In this document: positions 37,101 through 50,055 of the stretch, one piece after another
Layout: each line of letters begins with the position of its first letter
Position numbering within the stretch: position 1 is the stretch's first letter
Source of the DNA: Numida meleagris
Lineage: Eukaryota > Chordata > Aves > Galliformes > Numididae
NCBI RefSeq assembly: GCF_002078875.1
Contig: NC_034412.1
Coordinates: 83,990,897-84,054,896, forward strand
Length of the DNA: 64,000 nucleotides
Reading direction: 5' to 3'
Translations under genes and position numbers: made by a program
The notes under the pieces: model-generated
Seen by the model: the letters and a program-made list of their open reading frames with translations, nothing else
What the model was told of the DNA's origin: nothing
Databases searched by the model: none

Positions 37101-38197
37101 GAAATCTGGCAGAAGTTCCTTTTTGTTCATTTAGAGGTTTTTTATTTGTTTTCTCAGGTAGCACAAGGATTTTGTGAAGCTCTCAAGCTTCTCCTCTGTA
37201 TATGCAAATACATATAATATCTTTTCTTTTCCTGTAATTACTCTGTTTTTTATATTTCAAATGTCATGTCAACAAGAAATTTCAAAGTATGTGTCGCTAA
37301 CTGGATGCTGGTTATGTTAGCTACCTGACATTCATATTTGATGTAATGTATTTTTCCATGTACAGACTTTCAATTTTCTCTGTAATTTCTCTAATTTCTT
37401 AACACTAGATTGTGTTGCTATTACATTTTTTTTTTTTTGCATTACATGGAGATCTTAAATTGCTAGTGAAAGAATAGAAATGCTACGCTTTGTTAATTCA
37501 TGCAAGTTGTGTATCCTTTTAGCAGTATGTAGTAAAAACTGATTCTTTACTATGCCTTTAGGGCATTGGTCTGCTTTTGTAAATCCACGTAATATAAATT
37601 GAAGACATAAGTTTCCAAAGTTCTGTCTAGAGGAATGATTCTGCAAACGTGCATTCTTAACGTAGGTTTAGTCTTCTCTTTGTAAAAGCGTTTGCAGTCT
37701 CACTTCCTAGCTGATCCTGAGGCTTCAGTGTGCAGTGGCAGGAATCCTGCTCCGCTTTGGAGTCCCTGTAGAATCTCCACTATTCAGATATATATTTTCC
37801 CCTGGTGTATTCTGCACCAGCATGGACCCTTGTTGAGAAATGGCCATTTATGAAACACAATGAGCTGTTCAGGTATAGGTAGTGTCACTTAGATTTGTGT
37901 CAAGTTGAGTGTACTAATTATACCTCATTCAAATCTGTGTAATATTTTATGATATGAATACTGCAGTGTCTTTGAAATGCAAAGGAAATACGTGCTTGGT
38001 GATTTCTGCATAGTTTGGTGGCTGTTGCTACCTCCTCTTGTGTTGAAGCTGTGTGGAACGCTTAACAATACAAATCCTTGAACACCATCAGCATGCATTG
38101 ATTTAGCAAGTGCTTAACTATATTTCATACTCCTTGCCTTAACTTCAAGCTTTATACTGTTTGAAATGACACTTAATATGATATCATTCTGTTTTAG
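31198..38197 (+). other. RAB28: RAB28 intron 1 (7.0 kb)
   Basis: Donor GTCAGT, acceptor TTTTAG. The first about 360 bases belong to the CpG island. It holds the solo LTR at 33361-33684. Otherwise AT-rich DNA with no recognised gene. Confidence 0.9.
33361..33684 (+). mobile_element. Solo LTR-like element, family B (copy 2), with intact target duplication
   Basis: Starts TGTATGGG and ends CGTTACA (TGTA/TACA termini). It is flanked by perfect 5-base duplications GATAT at 33356-33360 and 33685-33689. No retroviral genes flank it, so it is a solo LTR left by recombination. It carries a TATA-like TTTAAGG (33486-33492) and a good splice donor CGG|GTGAGC (GT at 33580). It shares its whole layout with 26156-26496. 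It lies in RAB28 intron 1, in the sense direction if the TATA-like box is read correctly. I do not know the family name. Confidence 0.75.
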
Positions 38198-38294
38198 ACA
38201 TCCTTAGCCATGCGTTTTGCCCAAGAAACATTTGGAAAACAATACAAACAAACCATAGGACTGGATTTCTACTTGAAAAGGATCATACTGCCAG
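38198..38294 (+). CDS. RAB28: RAB28 exon 2 (P-loop Thr, switch I)
   Basis: Follows acceptor GTTTTAG and codes [16 protein letters not shown], then [16 protein letters not shown]. The first residue completes the P-loop GK[T] split from exon 1. The TIG motif is the switch I (G2) Thr. It ends CCAG|GTAAGA, phase 1 (97 bases), and the split Gly codon is completed in exon 3. The [18 protein letters not shown] run is identical to what I recall of mammalian RAB28. Confidence 0.96.
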
Positions 38295-41200
38295 GTAAGA
38301 GAATAAAGACTCTATCACTGAAAGTTTGTGGCACAGTAAAACTTGCAGAAACATTCTTCAAAGCAGTGTATGCTAAATAGGCTCAGTACAGTGCCTTTTA
38401 TTGTAAAATTAAAAAAAAAAAAGGTTGCTAAGTAAATTTTCTCCAAATATATTCTTGCCAGGTGACAAAGAGTTCTATATTTGCAACATATCTTTAAGAA
38501 TTTAAGTTGAACACTGCATGCAAGTAGGAGGAATGCTATGCTATCTGTATTCATGCTTTTGTTATCTCTACCTGAGCATACTCTCAAGCCTAAAACAATG
38601 AAGTGGAACTTTAAGTATACTCACTGGAAAAAGTGTCTGTGTTTTGGAAGAAATAGTTTTATTTTTTTAAATGAAATACACAGCGTATTTGGGTTGTGTG
38701 TGAGAAGCATAATGCAGCTATGGAATCGCGGTGCTCTAATATGTGAATGCTGTTTTATGCAAGGCAGCATGAAATTGCTGGCATTTAATAGACCACTAAA
38801 ATTTAGGGTCCCTCGGCACTCATAAAAATACAGTTTGAGCATTCAAGATGTTTCGCTTCACGACGGCAAAGAAACTATTTAGATGCCAATTGCAGCACAC
38901 AGCATGGAAAATGCAAAGAAATAATTCAGAAAGAATAGTTGCTGCTAGAAGCTCGTTTCTGAACAATTGAGGTTTAAAATAAGTCTTTTCATTGACTTGT
39001 GGTTGCTCAGTTTCCAAGCCTGAAAGTTTTTCATTAAAAGCAATTTTTCCTGTTTTCAGAAATCAAAGTTAGAAAAATGTTACATGATGAAAGTTGCAGC
39101 GAGATTTGATGAATTTGATGCAAGTATTGTGTTTTTTCCTTGGGAGGTGGAGGGAGAAACTAGCTCAGTTAATATTTTAACTGCAACTTAAAGTTGTAAG
39201 AACATGCAAGATTCCTGAACTTACTGTCTTAAAAATTACATTGCCAATAATATCTTGATTATGTTTATGTATTTTCTAAAGTGAAACAGAACAATCTTTT
39301 CAGAATGTTCTTATATTCTCACTGTTTTGGTTTGGTCATTTTGCTGCTTATAGCGATACTTGCAAGTGGAATACATCCACAAATCATGCTGTTTGCGTGC
39401 TGAGAGCTTGTATTTTGCAAGTTATTTTTTTTCCAGTTGTTAAGCATGCAGAAGCTCTTGGTACATTACTGGGGTTTAAATTTTCTTTTTAAGTAGAAAA
39501 CTTAGAAAATTATCATCTATTGACCCATTCATATTTTAATTTGTTCCAGTTTATTTTTTAATAAAATCAGAAAGTAGATAAAAATAGCACCAAAACAACA
39601 GCAAAGTCTTTGCATCTATTTTACTTGTTTATTATTAATGAAATACTAACAATGTGGAATGTATTCCTATTTGGGAAAGGGCATTTTTTAAATAAGTTGT
39701 CTTTCAGTTTTTGCCCATGCCTATATATGTATTTAGGGAGATATAAATCTGTATGTTTTATAAGTAAGGTGGGCTGGTGGGGGGAGTGAGAGAGTGGGGA
39801 TAACATTTCTAAATACCAGTGTGGAAAGCATTACTTAAGTAAATGGATTTTTATGATTCCTTGATTAGTTCTGGGTTTGCAGAGCTGTTATGTTTACGTG
39901 AAACATTAATTCACGTAGCTACACAAGAATTATAGTGTGTATATCAGTAGGAAAAAGAGCCTTGATTTCTCTTATTTTGTAGGAGAGTTGGCAGTTGACT
40001 ATTTTGCAGCGTTTGTAATTTGCTCTTCTCCTTTAAGCAATGCTTCAGAAGTTAAAATTACTGATTACTACAATTTCAGGGTTTATATAATGGTGTATTC
40101 AAAATCCATTTTAACTTCTTTGCTAAAATATTTATTATTTTTAATAAAAAGTCTGTTTTTCACTATTTCTTTTAGTAACTAATGCAATCTTAAAATAAAA
40201 AAAGGAAACTATTTTACTTGCTAAAACAATATGGCTTGATACAAATACTAATCTCTTGACTATTTATTTGTTTGCTGTGTATTTCATTGACGACTTCAAT
40301 TAATCTTTGATTAATTGTGAACAACGTCTTCTATTATTGAGCTGCTGAAAAATTCTCTTTATGCAGATTGTTTGAAGTATTTTTTTCAAATGCAGAACAG
40401 TTTCAGTGTATTTTGTGATGGAGGACTTTGTATAGTCTGGATTCAGCCACAGTGTAGATTTTGCTGCTTAAACAGCTTATATGTTAGTCAGGGGTTCTGC
40501 TCATAGAAATTCTGAAGTGCCATAGTCAAATACCTTTTAGGAAGGTTGTGGGTGCAGTCCAGTAAACAAGATTCTTCTGTGAAAAGGATTTTTTTTTTTT
40601 TTTAAGTCTTCAGTGCACGAAGTGGGCAGACTCATGTTTTTAGTTCCATCCTGACTGCACAGCACTTTAAGTAAGGTTAACCAGTGCACCAAGTGTACCT
40701 CTGCAGGGTCGCTGTTCAATCCGCCCAGTGGCTTCAGTTCATACCAGAAATGGCCTGGATACCTGCACTGTGCTGCCTTACTATTTTAATTTTGTACTTG
40801 CATGCTTTTTCTACGGAGTAAAGAAGTGCTAGCATTTTCCTGTTCTGGGATTCTTCAGATAATTTTATTGCATGTTACCTTTGTTTCTAAGAACTGTCTT
40901 ATTTTATGCATAGGTTCTTTTTGTTTTGTTCTCATTCTCCAACGTGTTCCTATTTAATATATTAAAAAACAAAGCAACAAACATTTCAGGCTTTTTCCCA
41001 GAAAACTTTATGTTGCTCATGGATTATTTTGCTAGGCAAATGGTCTGGCATTCTTCCTTCTGTCAGAATAATCTTAACACTATTTTTTTTTTCTCCCCTA
41101 GAATCAGTCTGAGCACAAAGCAAGTATTACAGGACCTATATTTTTTTAAGGGGAAAATTAAACATTGTGCAGGGAATGATCAAGATGAATTTCAGTGAGG

Positions 41201-43099
41201 CCTTAATTAAGAACCATTCCAACTTAAATGAACATCCTAACCTCTTTTTTTTTCTCTCTTCATTTTCTTTCTTCTGTTGTTAGTGAAGAAAAGTTAACAT
41301 TTCACAATAAATTTTTAAGGTGAGGAGTAGAATGCATACAACCAATACAGCATGGTGGACTTTGGAGAATGTTCATTGGTTTACCTACTGAGAATGTGTG
41401 GTCATTTCAGACTGGCTGTTCACCAGTTCATCCCATCTAGGTGCTGGAAGACTTACCTGCACTGTTTGCAGTAACTTCTGTTATAAGCTTTAGAAAGAAT
41501 CAATTAATAGTAGATGCACAGTCAAAACAAATAAGCTTCTTATTCTATGAAAGGTTGCCTTTACTCAGTTGAAATTTTGTAATGTATTTACCAAGCTCCT
41601 TTTGGAATTTCTGCATCTTACTGTTGGTAGAACTATATGTACCTTAAAAGTAGTCTGGCTAGATTGTTTCGTGTTCATCCCTGTATATTTGACCAAAGTA
41701 GCAGTTTAGGAAATCTGTGCTTTTGACCAGATTAAAGTGAGATGCATCATAAAAGTGTAATATGGAGTATTTAATAGCACAAGTAGCATACATTCAGCTG
41801 TATAGTTCTCGTTTGTTGTTTATACTCATGGAATGCTGGGATATATTTCCGTGGAGCACACTCACGCAGCTAACAGCCAAGGCAGTTTGGTTTAAATTGA
41901 AGGATGAACAGATCACATTGTGTGAAGTAGGGTTGTTAGTAACTTGGAATAGCTGAACTGAAATTACATGTTAGTAGCCCAAAATACTGTATTTTTCTCT
42001 CAACTCGAATTTTGTGATAGGAAATTTGTTGCAATGTATATAATCTTTTATCTTGGAATGAAGTTCATAGGTAGCTATGATTGCTTGCGACTACATATTT
42101 TTATTGTTATTAACATGTAATTATGTGGAGATGTGAAAAATTTTACTTGAAAGGTCTTACTTATTAGGTTAGTGCATCCAAGACATCAGTGAAGTTTTGC
42201 AGTTCTCACTGGAAAAAAAGCCAAATTATAATGTTTGTAAGAATATTGTAACGTAGGCTGCTGTGTGTACGTGCATGGACTGTGGATTTGAGTGTTTGGT
42301 CTCCAGAATATGTATGACTTGTAGGGTATTAAATATTCTGCTTTTTTTTTTTGTAACCGTGTATTGGAAGCCTGTTAACAGTTTCAACAGTCTTCAGAAC
42401 TGATATTAAAACTGTTTAGAGTAGAAAGGAAGATCTGTTCTTGGTGTAGATTCTTGGAAGATGAAATTATGTAAATCGTATTTGACTTGGTTGTCTGCTT
42501 TGGGGTGGTGGATAGAGGAAATTTAGTTGGCATCGGCGGTGTGGACTTGTGCTTGCATCTCTGATTTAATGTCAACCACATAATTCTTTATAGTAATACT
42601 AAGGGCATCGCTACCAAAATACATTTACTCTGTGTGTTTTCCATTATGAATTTTTCTTACAAATGTGGAGGTGGAAAACATAGGGGACACAGAGCATGAA
42701 ACAATATGGTTAGGTTGACGCTGTTACCTTTTACTTGCAAGTGCTGCACTATAGAACTTTTCCCTGTAAAGTTTTTATGCATTCCTTGAGTAAAGTATGT
42801 TGTATAATTTCTAGTCAGGAATGATATACTTTGTGTACAATTTTGTGTAGTAACTGTGTTGGAATGTGAATATTTAACTATGGTTTTATGGCATTGTAAT
42901 GAGTTACCTGGACACAAGTGACTATTTTTTTTCCCAAATGATGGTTGTTTTTGACTTTAAATTTGGTAACTGTTTGTGCTATACTTGTAAAAACTACTGC
43001 TGTTGATATGCTAAGAGATATTACCTGCCATAATAGTATAAATTATTTGTATCTAAGCTCTCCAGGTTACATGGTAATCTGTATAATTTTATTTTCCAG
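38295..43099 (+). other. RAB28: RAB28 intron 2 (4.8 kb)
   Basis: Donor GTAAGA, acceptor TTTTCCAG. AT-rich, with homopolymer runs only. No transposon or gene recognised. Confidence 0.9.
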
Positions 43100-43188
43100 G
43101 AAATTTGAATGTTACTCTTCAAGTGTGGGATGTAGGGGGACAAACGATAGGAGGCAAGATGCTGGATAAATATATTTATGGAGCTCAG
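43100..43188 (+). CDS. RAB28: RAB28 exon 3 (switch II)
   Basis: Codes (G)[18 protein letters not shown], then [11 protein letters not shown] (89 bases). It begins with the last two bases of a Gly codon and ends in phase 0 at GTACAG. The G3 motif is WDVGGQ where nearly all Rabs have WDTAGQ. This is the known oddity of RAB28, here with Val for the Ile I recall in mammals, and not an error. The catalytic-position Gln is kept. Confidence 0.96.
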
Positions 43189-44814
43189 GTACAGTATTGA
43201 TTATGATAATTGATTCTGTAGTAATTATATAGAATTAATTGAAACTGTGTTGAATCTAAACTTAATTGCTATTAACATGCTATTGTAGGTTGTTTTTTTA
43301 AGCTGACTTTAAAAAGCGAAGGAAGAGTGTGCATTTGTAGATCTGAATAGCTCAAGAACAGATGCATGTTTCTATGCTTTTTGTCTTGAGTTAAGAAAAG
43401 CAATCATAGTAAATAGTAAAGGCTATTTGGATATCCACATGGCTGATACAGTGACTGCTTTTAGAGCAGATGCCTCCTGGGGAGAAGAAGTAGAAGGAGG
43501 AAATTAAGAGCAATCCTACACCATTAAACTCATACATACAACTGAGGTTATAAGAGGGCAAACAAAAGGAGACAACCAGGTAGCTAAGTGTTTTCGCAGG
43601 ACTCCAATCCAGTGAATATTTATTTTATTTTTATTTTTAAATCAAGTAAGCAGTATAAAATGAGTGGTAGGTTTAGGTAAGAGCTGTATATTATAATGGT
43701 ATCTTGAATTATGAGCTGATTTAAGAGGAAGTACTATATACCAGAATTTCTAACATGATTGATCCTACTCCGTTCTTAAACTTGGAATTTGTAATGAAAG
43801 CAGTAGGCATCACATGTTTTGATGTTACATTTATTGGAAAACAAATCTTTTTTTAATCTACAGTAATTTAAGCAGAAGGAATATGGAATTCTAGAACTTG
43901 TCTTTATCAGTACAAAGCTCCTGTTCCATACAACACAGGAATGATTAATTAAGGAGATCAGATGTTATTACTTGCTTAGATAAAGACAAACTTACGCATT
44001 TAACATTTTGTCTTGTTTAAAAAAGATCTAAATGTTTTCAGCTGTTGCATCTGTTTTATAGATTTTTTTTCTTATTTCTTTAATAAAAACGTTTTGCTGC
44101 CTGTGAAAGATACACCAAGCAACCGGCTTCCATGACAGGCAGAATTTGATTAATCACAAATTGTTGCCATATGCCCAAAGTAAACTCAGTGAAAGAAATA
44201 AAGGGCAATTAACCTTTTTCCTGTATTGAATTTGGTGATAAACCTTAGGAGTTCCTTATGAATGATGGTACATCATAAAGTTAATAATGTCAGTGCCCCA
44301 AAGTAGGTGAAAAGGTTCTCAGTAAGTTTAAAGGCACAGTAATTATTTTTTTTAATCATTCTGAGCACATTAACAACAACAACAAAAACTACATTCGATC
44401 TCTTTTCCTTTTGTTTCTCCCCAACTCTTCATTGTAAGCCTAATTGTTTTTTAAGGAACTAATGACTGTTTTCCTTCTCATTGTTGGCATACAATATAAA
44501 CTTCTTTATTAGATTTCTTATCATTGGAGCTGACTTTCAACACACTTTTCTATTGGCTTTGTAACAGTATCTTTTGAAGATATATGAAACTATCTTTATT
44601 TTAATATATATGCAAACACCAGGAATAATTCTGAAAAGCACAGTTTTCAGCTTGCTTTCAGGCAGAAGCTTATTTAATGTTGAGCATCTATATGTTCATA
44701 AAAGGAGAAAAGGGAAAGATGGACTAGAGTAAGTAGGAGCATTTAGAAGGAAAAAATTTCTGTGCACAGACAGCAAAGCGGCAAGAAACTAACTGGGAGG
44801 AGCTAGTATGGAAT

Positions 44815-45720
44815 TAGCAAGGTTAAATTAGGCCCAACCAACTCAATTGCCTTCTGTGGCACTCTGCAGAGAGGGGAGCAGTGGATGTTGTTTACCTTGA
44901 CTTCAGCAAGATCTTTAACATAATTTCTCCTGGTATTAATACAAACAAAACAGAGATGTAGGTTGAATGGACAGACCATAAGGTGACTGGTAAAGTGTAC
45001 AGACAGCTGGAAGTTTTCTGTAGCTTGATGCCTTTCTGGTGTCTGCTTATAAATTGATTTCCTTAGAGGTTGATACTATTTCATGTCTCTTATTAATCCC
45101 GTGAACAATGAAACAAAACATTGTTTGTAAGTTTGTAAGGGATGCCATACTGGGAAGGAAGGGTCAATGTGTTGAAAGTGAGAGCTGATCCTGAGAGAGA
45201 GCATGACAAATAGAAAGAATGGGTCTGCAGAAATGTGGTTCAGAGAAGACAAAGTCCTGCACCCGGGACAGAATAACCTTGTGCAGCAGTATAGGCTGGG
45301 AATCAACTGGAGAGTGTCTAGTGAAGGGCCACTGGGCTGTTTAATGGATTGGAGCATCTCACATATGAGGAAAGGTTTGAGAGAGCTGGGACTATTCAGT
45401 CAGGAGAAGCGAAGGCTTACCAGTGTATATAAATACCTGAAGTGAGTGGGCTAAGAAGGCATAGCCAGACTCCTTTTATTGGTGCCCAGTGATAGGCAGT
45501 GGTCACAAACTGAAACACAGTGCTATCTGAACATCAAGGAATGCTATTTTAATATGATATTAACCTAGATCTGGCACAGGCTGCTTAAGAGAGATTGTGG
45601 AGTCTCCCTCTGTGGAGATGCTTAAAAGTGATCTGGACACGGTCCTACACAGGTGATGTTGTATTGGACTAGATGAGCTCCAGATGTCCCTTCCATCTTC
45701 AGTCATTCTGGGAAACGTCT
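44815..45720 (+). repeat. Old CR1 LINE, ORF2 to 3' region
   Basis: Plus strand. At 44883-44930 it reads DVVYLDFSK, the reverse-transcriptase catalytic-region motif of CR1. Then come diverged ORF2 blocks (ggccactgggctgtttaatggattggagcatctc; ggcacaggctgcttaagagagattgtggagtctc) and part of the 3' UTR (ggactagatgagctccagatgtccc). Frames are broken throughout. Confidence 0.82.
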
Positions 45721-45807
45721 TTGGAAATGGAGTTCTTGGTGAGGGTGGATTGGGGGGAGAGGTCAGGGGGAAGTAAATCAAAGAAAGTGATTATCCTGTT
45801 CTGACAT

Positions 45808-45905
45808 TTTTGTGGCTACGTCGGAGCATTGTATTCAGTTTTGGGTTCCCCAGCACAAGAAAGCTTTTAAAATACTGGAGAAATTCTGGCAAAGGCTTCT
45901 ATAAA
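45808..45905 (+). repeat. CR1 ORF2 fragment
   Basis: The block 'gcattgtattcagttttgggttccccagcacaagaaagc' is the CR1 ORF2 region usually found upstream of the 3' part. Finding it after the 3' part of the previous copy means a separate insertion or a rearrangement. Confidence 0.65.
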
Positions 45906-47180
45906 AGAAGCATGTGTACCTATGGTGTGTTGTACCTGGTCAGCTTTTGTGGTGCGACTGGGATTTTCAACATCTTATTTTGGAAATACAAGCTGTATAT
46001 GTAAGCATAAAGCAGTTTGGATGTACTGTAGAAATTGTGTTCGTCTGAATCATTCCAACTTAAAGTATGTGTGTAGAATAGCATGTGACATGCCTCCAGT
46101 GTGTGTCATGCTTTCATACAGTATTTGCAAATGGCTGTAGCATGATTAGTGTTGTTGCTTATCTGGATGATGAGGCTCAGAAATCACAAGTGGCTGAATT
46201 GTTGGCTTTCTGCTAAGAAATTTGAATATGTGGTAGACCTACTTAAAAAATAACAGACTAGCTGTAGTTGGAAGTTCTGAGAATCTTCACCAGCTGAAAA
46301 CATTCGCTTCGCCTCAGCTGAAATGTGATCAGGACACCAGGGGGAGTATGCAGGGGATCCATGCGTACTTTCTTCAGAAGTTACTGGTAGTTTTCTAATT
46401 AGAACTGAATCGATTTTACAGGGTAGATCGTATAGTTAAGTCATGGTTCCATTTTTGATGGAGGTCTCTCATCTCCTTGTCATCTTTTAAAATAAGAATG
46501 CCAGATTTGATGATGAGCATCTTCTTAATTTTCTTGCATGGTTGCAGTTGGAGAAATTGCAATTCACTTGCTGACTTAAAACACTTTTCCCCCTTTTTTT
46601 TTCCCCCATGGATCTAGAACAATACAGTTTGTGTATCCCGTCATGGTAGTTGAATTTTACTGTTGAATCAGAAGAGTTCTATAAACTGGAGAGAAGTCTT
46701 TGATCTTTTTAAATGAAAGTTGCTACGAAACAACTTTTTGTCAGCACCAATTAAAGCTGGCACATTTATCTCAGAATTGAGAGAGGCCAAGAGAAGTCAG
46801 ATAGTTACCACAGCTGAGCTGATAAACAGTTGTATTTCATTATATTGTGGCAACTCAGTCACATGTATGTAGGTAACCATATCCTCATTATCACTGAAGA
46901 CAACAGTGGTTAATTGTAAGTACATTGTAAGCTGTTTTGTCCGGTAAAAATAGTATTTCTGTAGATTTGCAAGGTATCACTACTCTGCTAAATGTAAGTT
47001 CTACTCCAAGGGAGAATATTAGGAATTTGCTCTAATGTTTTGTAAGTGTTTAAAAAAAAAAAAAAAGAGAAAAAAATCATACTGAAATCTATTGCAGAAG
47101 GAGGGTGGCTGAGAATAAGCCTGAAGGGCAAAAGAATTTTTGTAGTTATTGTTTTCTGTTGCTTTCTTTCATTGTGACAA

Positions 47181-48128
47181 ATCATAGAATCATAGAACGG
47201 CCTGGGTTGAAAAGGACCTCAAGGATCATCGAGTCTCAACCCCCTGCCAAGTGCAGGGTCGCCAACCACTAGACCAGGCTGCCCAGAGCCACGTCCAGTC
47301 TGGCCTTGAATGCCTCCAGGGACGGGGCATCCACAACCTCCCTGGGCAACCTGTTCCAGTGCGTCACCACCCTCTGTGTGAAAAACTTCCTCCTAATATC
47401 TAACCTAAATCTCCCCTGTCTCAGCTTAAAACCATTCCCCCTTGTCCTATCGCTATCCACCCTCACAATCGATCCCCCTCCTGTTTATACACTCCCTTCA
47501 AGTATTGGAAGGCCACAATGAGGTCTCCCCGGAGCCTTCTCCTCTCCAAACTAGACAACCCCGGTTCCCTCAACCTTTCCTCATAGGAGAGGTGCTCCAA
47601 CCCTCTGATCATCTTGGTGGCCCTCCTCTGCACTCGTTCCAAGAGCTCCACGTCCTTCTTGTGCTGGGGGCCCCAGGCCTGGACACAGTACTCCATGGGG
47701 CCTCACAAGAGCCGAGTAGAGGGAGACCACCACCTCCCTCTCCCTGCTGACCACTTCTCTTTTAATGCAGCCCAGAACATAGTTGGCCCTCTGGGCCACC
47801 AGCACACACTGCTGGCTCATGTCCAGCTTCTCATCCACCAGGACCCCCAAGTCCCTCTCCACAGGGCTGCTGTCAAGGAGTTCTTCCCCCAGGTTGTATA
47901 AATACCTGGGATTGCCCTGGCCCAAGTGCAGCACCCTGCACTTGGCCTTGTTGAACCTCATTAGGTTCTCGTGGGCCCACTTGTCCAGCCTGTCCAGGTC
48001 CCTCTGGATGGCTTCCCTTCCTTCCAGTGTATCGACTGCACTGCTCAGCTTGGTGTCATCTGCAAACTTGCTGAGGGTACACTCGATTCCATCATCTATG
48101 TCATTGATAAAGACATTGATAAAGACGA
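47181..48128 (-). repeat. Young, 5'-truncated CR1 LINE (C-terminal RT and 3' UTR)
   Basis: Reverse-strand CR1 starting at the tail ATCATAGAATCATAGAA (47181) and running 950 bases back into ORF2. Low divergence leaves long frames. 47581-48210 contains [13 protein letters not shown] (the RT YADD-type box, here FADD) and the '[19 protein letters not shown]' region. 47463-47696 continues it after a one-base frameshift near 47697. 47269-47466 gives the last 65 residues after a second break at about 47463. The element lacks its endonuclease and most of RT, so it cannot move. Confidence 0.95.
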
Positions 48129-49499
48129 ATTCTGACATGAACTTTACATCTTTTAAGTGTTGATTGTCTGGTATGAGTTTGACTGACTGAATATTGTTAC
48201 AGTGCTTCAATAATTGCAGTTCTGTTGTATAATACTACTGTTGCTGTATGTGTGGTAAATATTTCAGAAATTTTCCCATCTCTTAGCTGTAATTGCTGCC
48301 CCTGTCTGCATATCTAGTTTAAAGTATCCTTAAGAGCTGGCATGGGCTACCTCATAAACTGGTTTGTTAACAGAAGTAAGAGTACTGCAGACTTTATCTT
48401 ACCTAGAGAGCAGCAAATCATTTCTGCAGTATTCTTATTTTCCCGTGGCTTATTTTTAAAATATCCTATAATTTGGAAACAGAAAATACTCATGTGTTGC
48501 ACTAATATAAGCAAAATGTCTCTAATATTAGACTGCAATTATGCAAGCAGGGTCTATTTGCCACATTGCTTCAGATGAGGGAATTTAACATACTGTTCAT
48601 GGCATGTTGTCTCAACCCTTTTTCATGGCAGGGAACGTGCTACTTTTTTGAGTTATTAAAAAAAAAAAAAAGCCAGTGCTAATTTTCCATCTCTATTCCT
48701 CATGCATAGTAGGGAAATAGCAGGTTTTATGGTATATACAGTACAGAATGAGTAGATAGTGTATGCTTGTGGAAAAAAAAAAAATATTTTTTTTGTGAAA
48801 GCAAGGATGGAGTTTCTGCCTTCAGTTTAAAAAAAAAAAAAAAGCTGTGGAGTTATGGCTGGTCCTTATTCACGACATATTAAGCTGCTTAGAGAGTGCT
48901 TTTGTGGCAAAAATCTAGGCAAGAAGTATTCCTTATGACTTGGATGGTGCGCTGCATTTTTTCCCTGAGTCTGCGATGTATTATTTGCCAAGTTTAACAA
49001 GTACTGACAAGATTCGAAAAGAGAATTGTTAAGAAAAGAAAATGCTTTTGTGGCAGTGCTTTATTTCATGAAGAAGGGGACAAAAAGGAAGTCAGGTGAG
49101 CTCCATTTCCAGACTTGATTCACTAATGTCTTTCATAGTAAGTTCACCATGAATGCTCTTTCGAAGGTGCAGGGCAAGAGCATCTCTAGCAGTGTAGCAT
49201 TTTGTGAAGAATTAGTAGAAACAGAGTTAGCCAACGTTAAATGCTTAACTCTTCAGTGCTGAAGATGCTTTAGATTTATGCAAGGTGGTGAGCAGACTTG
49301 ACTGCTGTTGCAGGGAGAGCGCTGTGTTCACTTCTTCATTTGCAGAGAAAGGAAGTGGGGACTGAAGGGATCTCAACAGGATCTGTTGCCCTCCTCTGAA
49401 GCCATACCTCTGTAAAACAGGCTTTTCCTTTAACTAGTCAGAAGTTCTCATTTAAACTTACAGCCATTGTTTCACATTCCTGCCATGTGCTACTGTGAA

Positions 49500-50055
49500 G
49501 AACCTATCTCTGTTACCTCAGTAGCCTCCTTGTGGATATGTGAAGGCTGCACAGACATTTCTTCTTCATGCTGAACAAGTCTGGTTCCTTCAGCTTTTCT
49601 TCACGGGACAAGCACTTCAGCCTCTGGTTGTCCTGGTGGGCCTCTGCTGAAATTACTGCTGTATATTGGTGTCTTGTGGGGCCTAAAACTGGTTGTGATC
49701 TGACAAGTGCTGGTTATGATCATATCTCTTGCTCAAGTGGCTGTGCTCTTGCTAATGCAGCTCAGAATTCTGCTGGCCATCCTTGCTGCTAGGGGTCATC
49801 ACTGACTCTGATTTGGCTTGCTGTTTACCAAAACCTGAAGGTCATTTTCAGTTCAGCTCCCCAGTCAGTCCCCATCCTGTATTATCTATTGCTCTCCAGC
49901 TGCAGGACTTTGCATCTGTCCTTGCTCTATGTTGAAAGGTTCTTGTTTGCCCATTCCTTGAACTTGCCTACATATGGAATGGTAGCCAGGCCCTTAAGCA
50001 TATCAGCTAATCCTCCCAGTTCAAGTGTCATCTGCTAACTGTGTATGAAAGCACA
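49500..50055 (-). repeat. Old CR1 LINE fragment
   Basis: Diverged minus-strand CR1: 'catgctgaacaagtctggttccttcagcttttcttcacggga', 'gatctgacaagtgctggtta' and 'gctgcaggactttgcatctgtccttgctctatgttgaa' match the reverse complement of ORF2 3' parts. Confidence 0.75.

Noticed and set aside
46331..46346. CACCAGGGGGAG as a second CTCF site
   Set aside because: Mismatches the core at two positions, including the conserved C after GG.
47581..48210. 209-residue minus-strand frame as a host gene
   Set aside because: It contains CR1 reverse-transcriptase motifs and flows into the CR1 3' UTR and tail; it is a LINE remnant.
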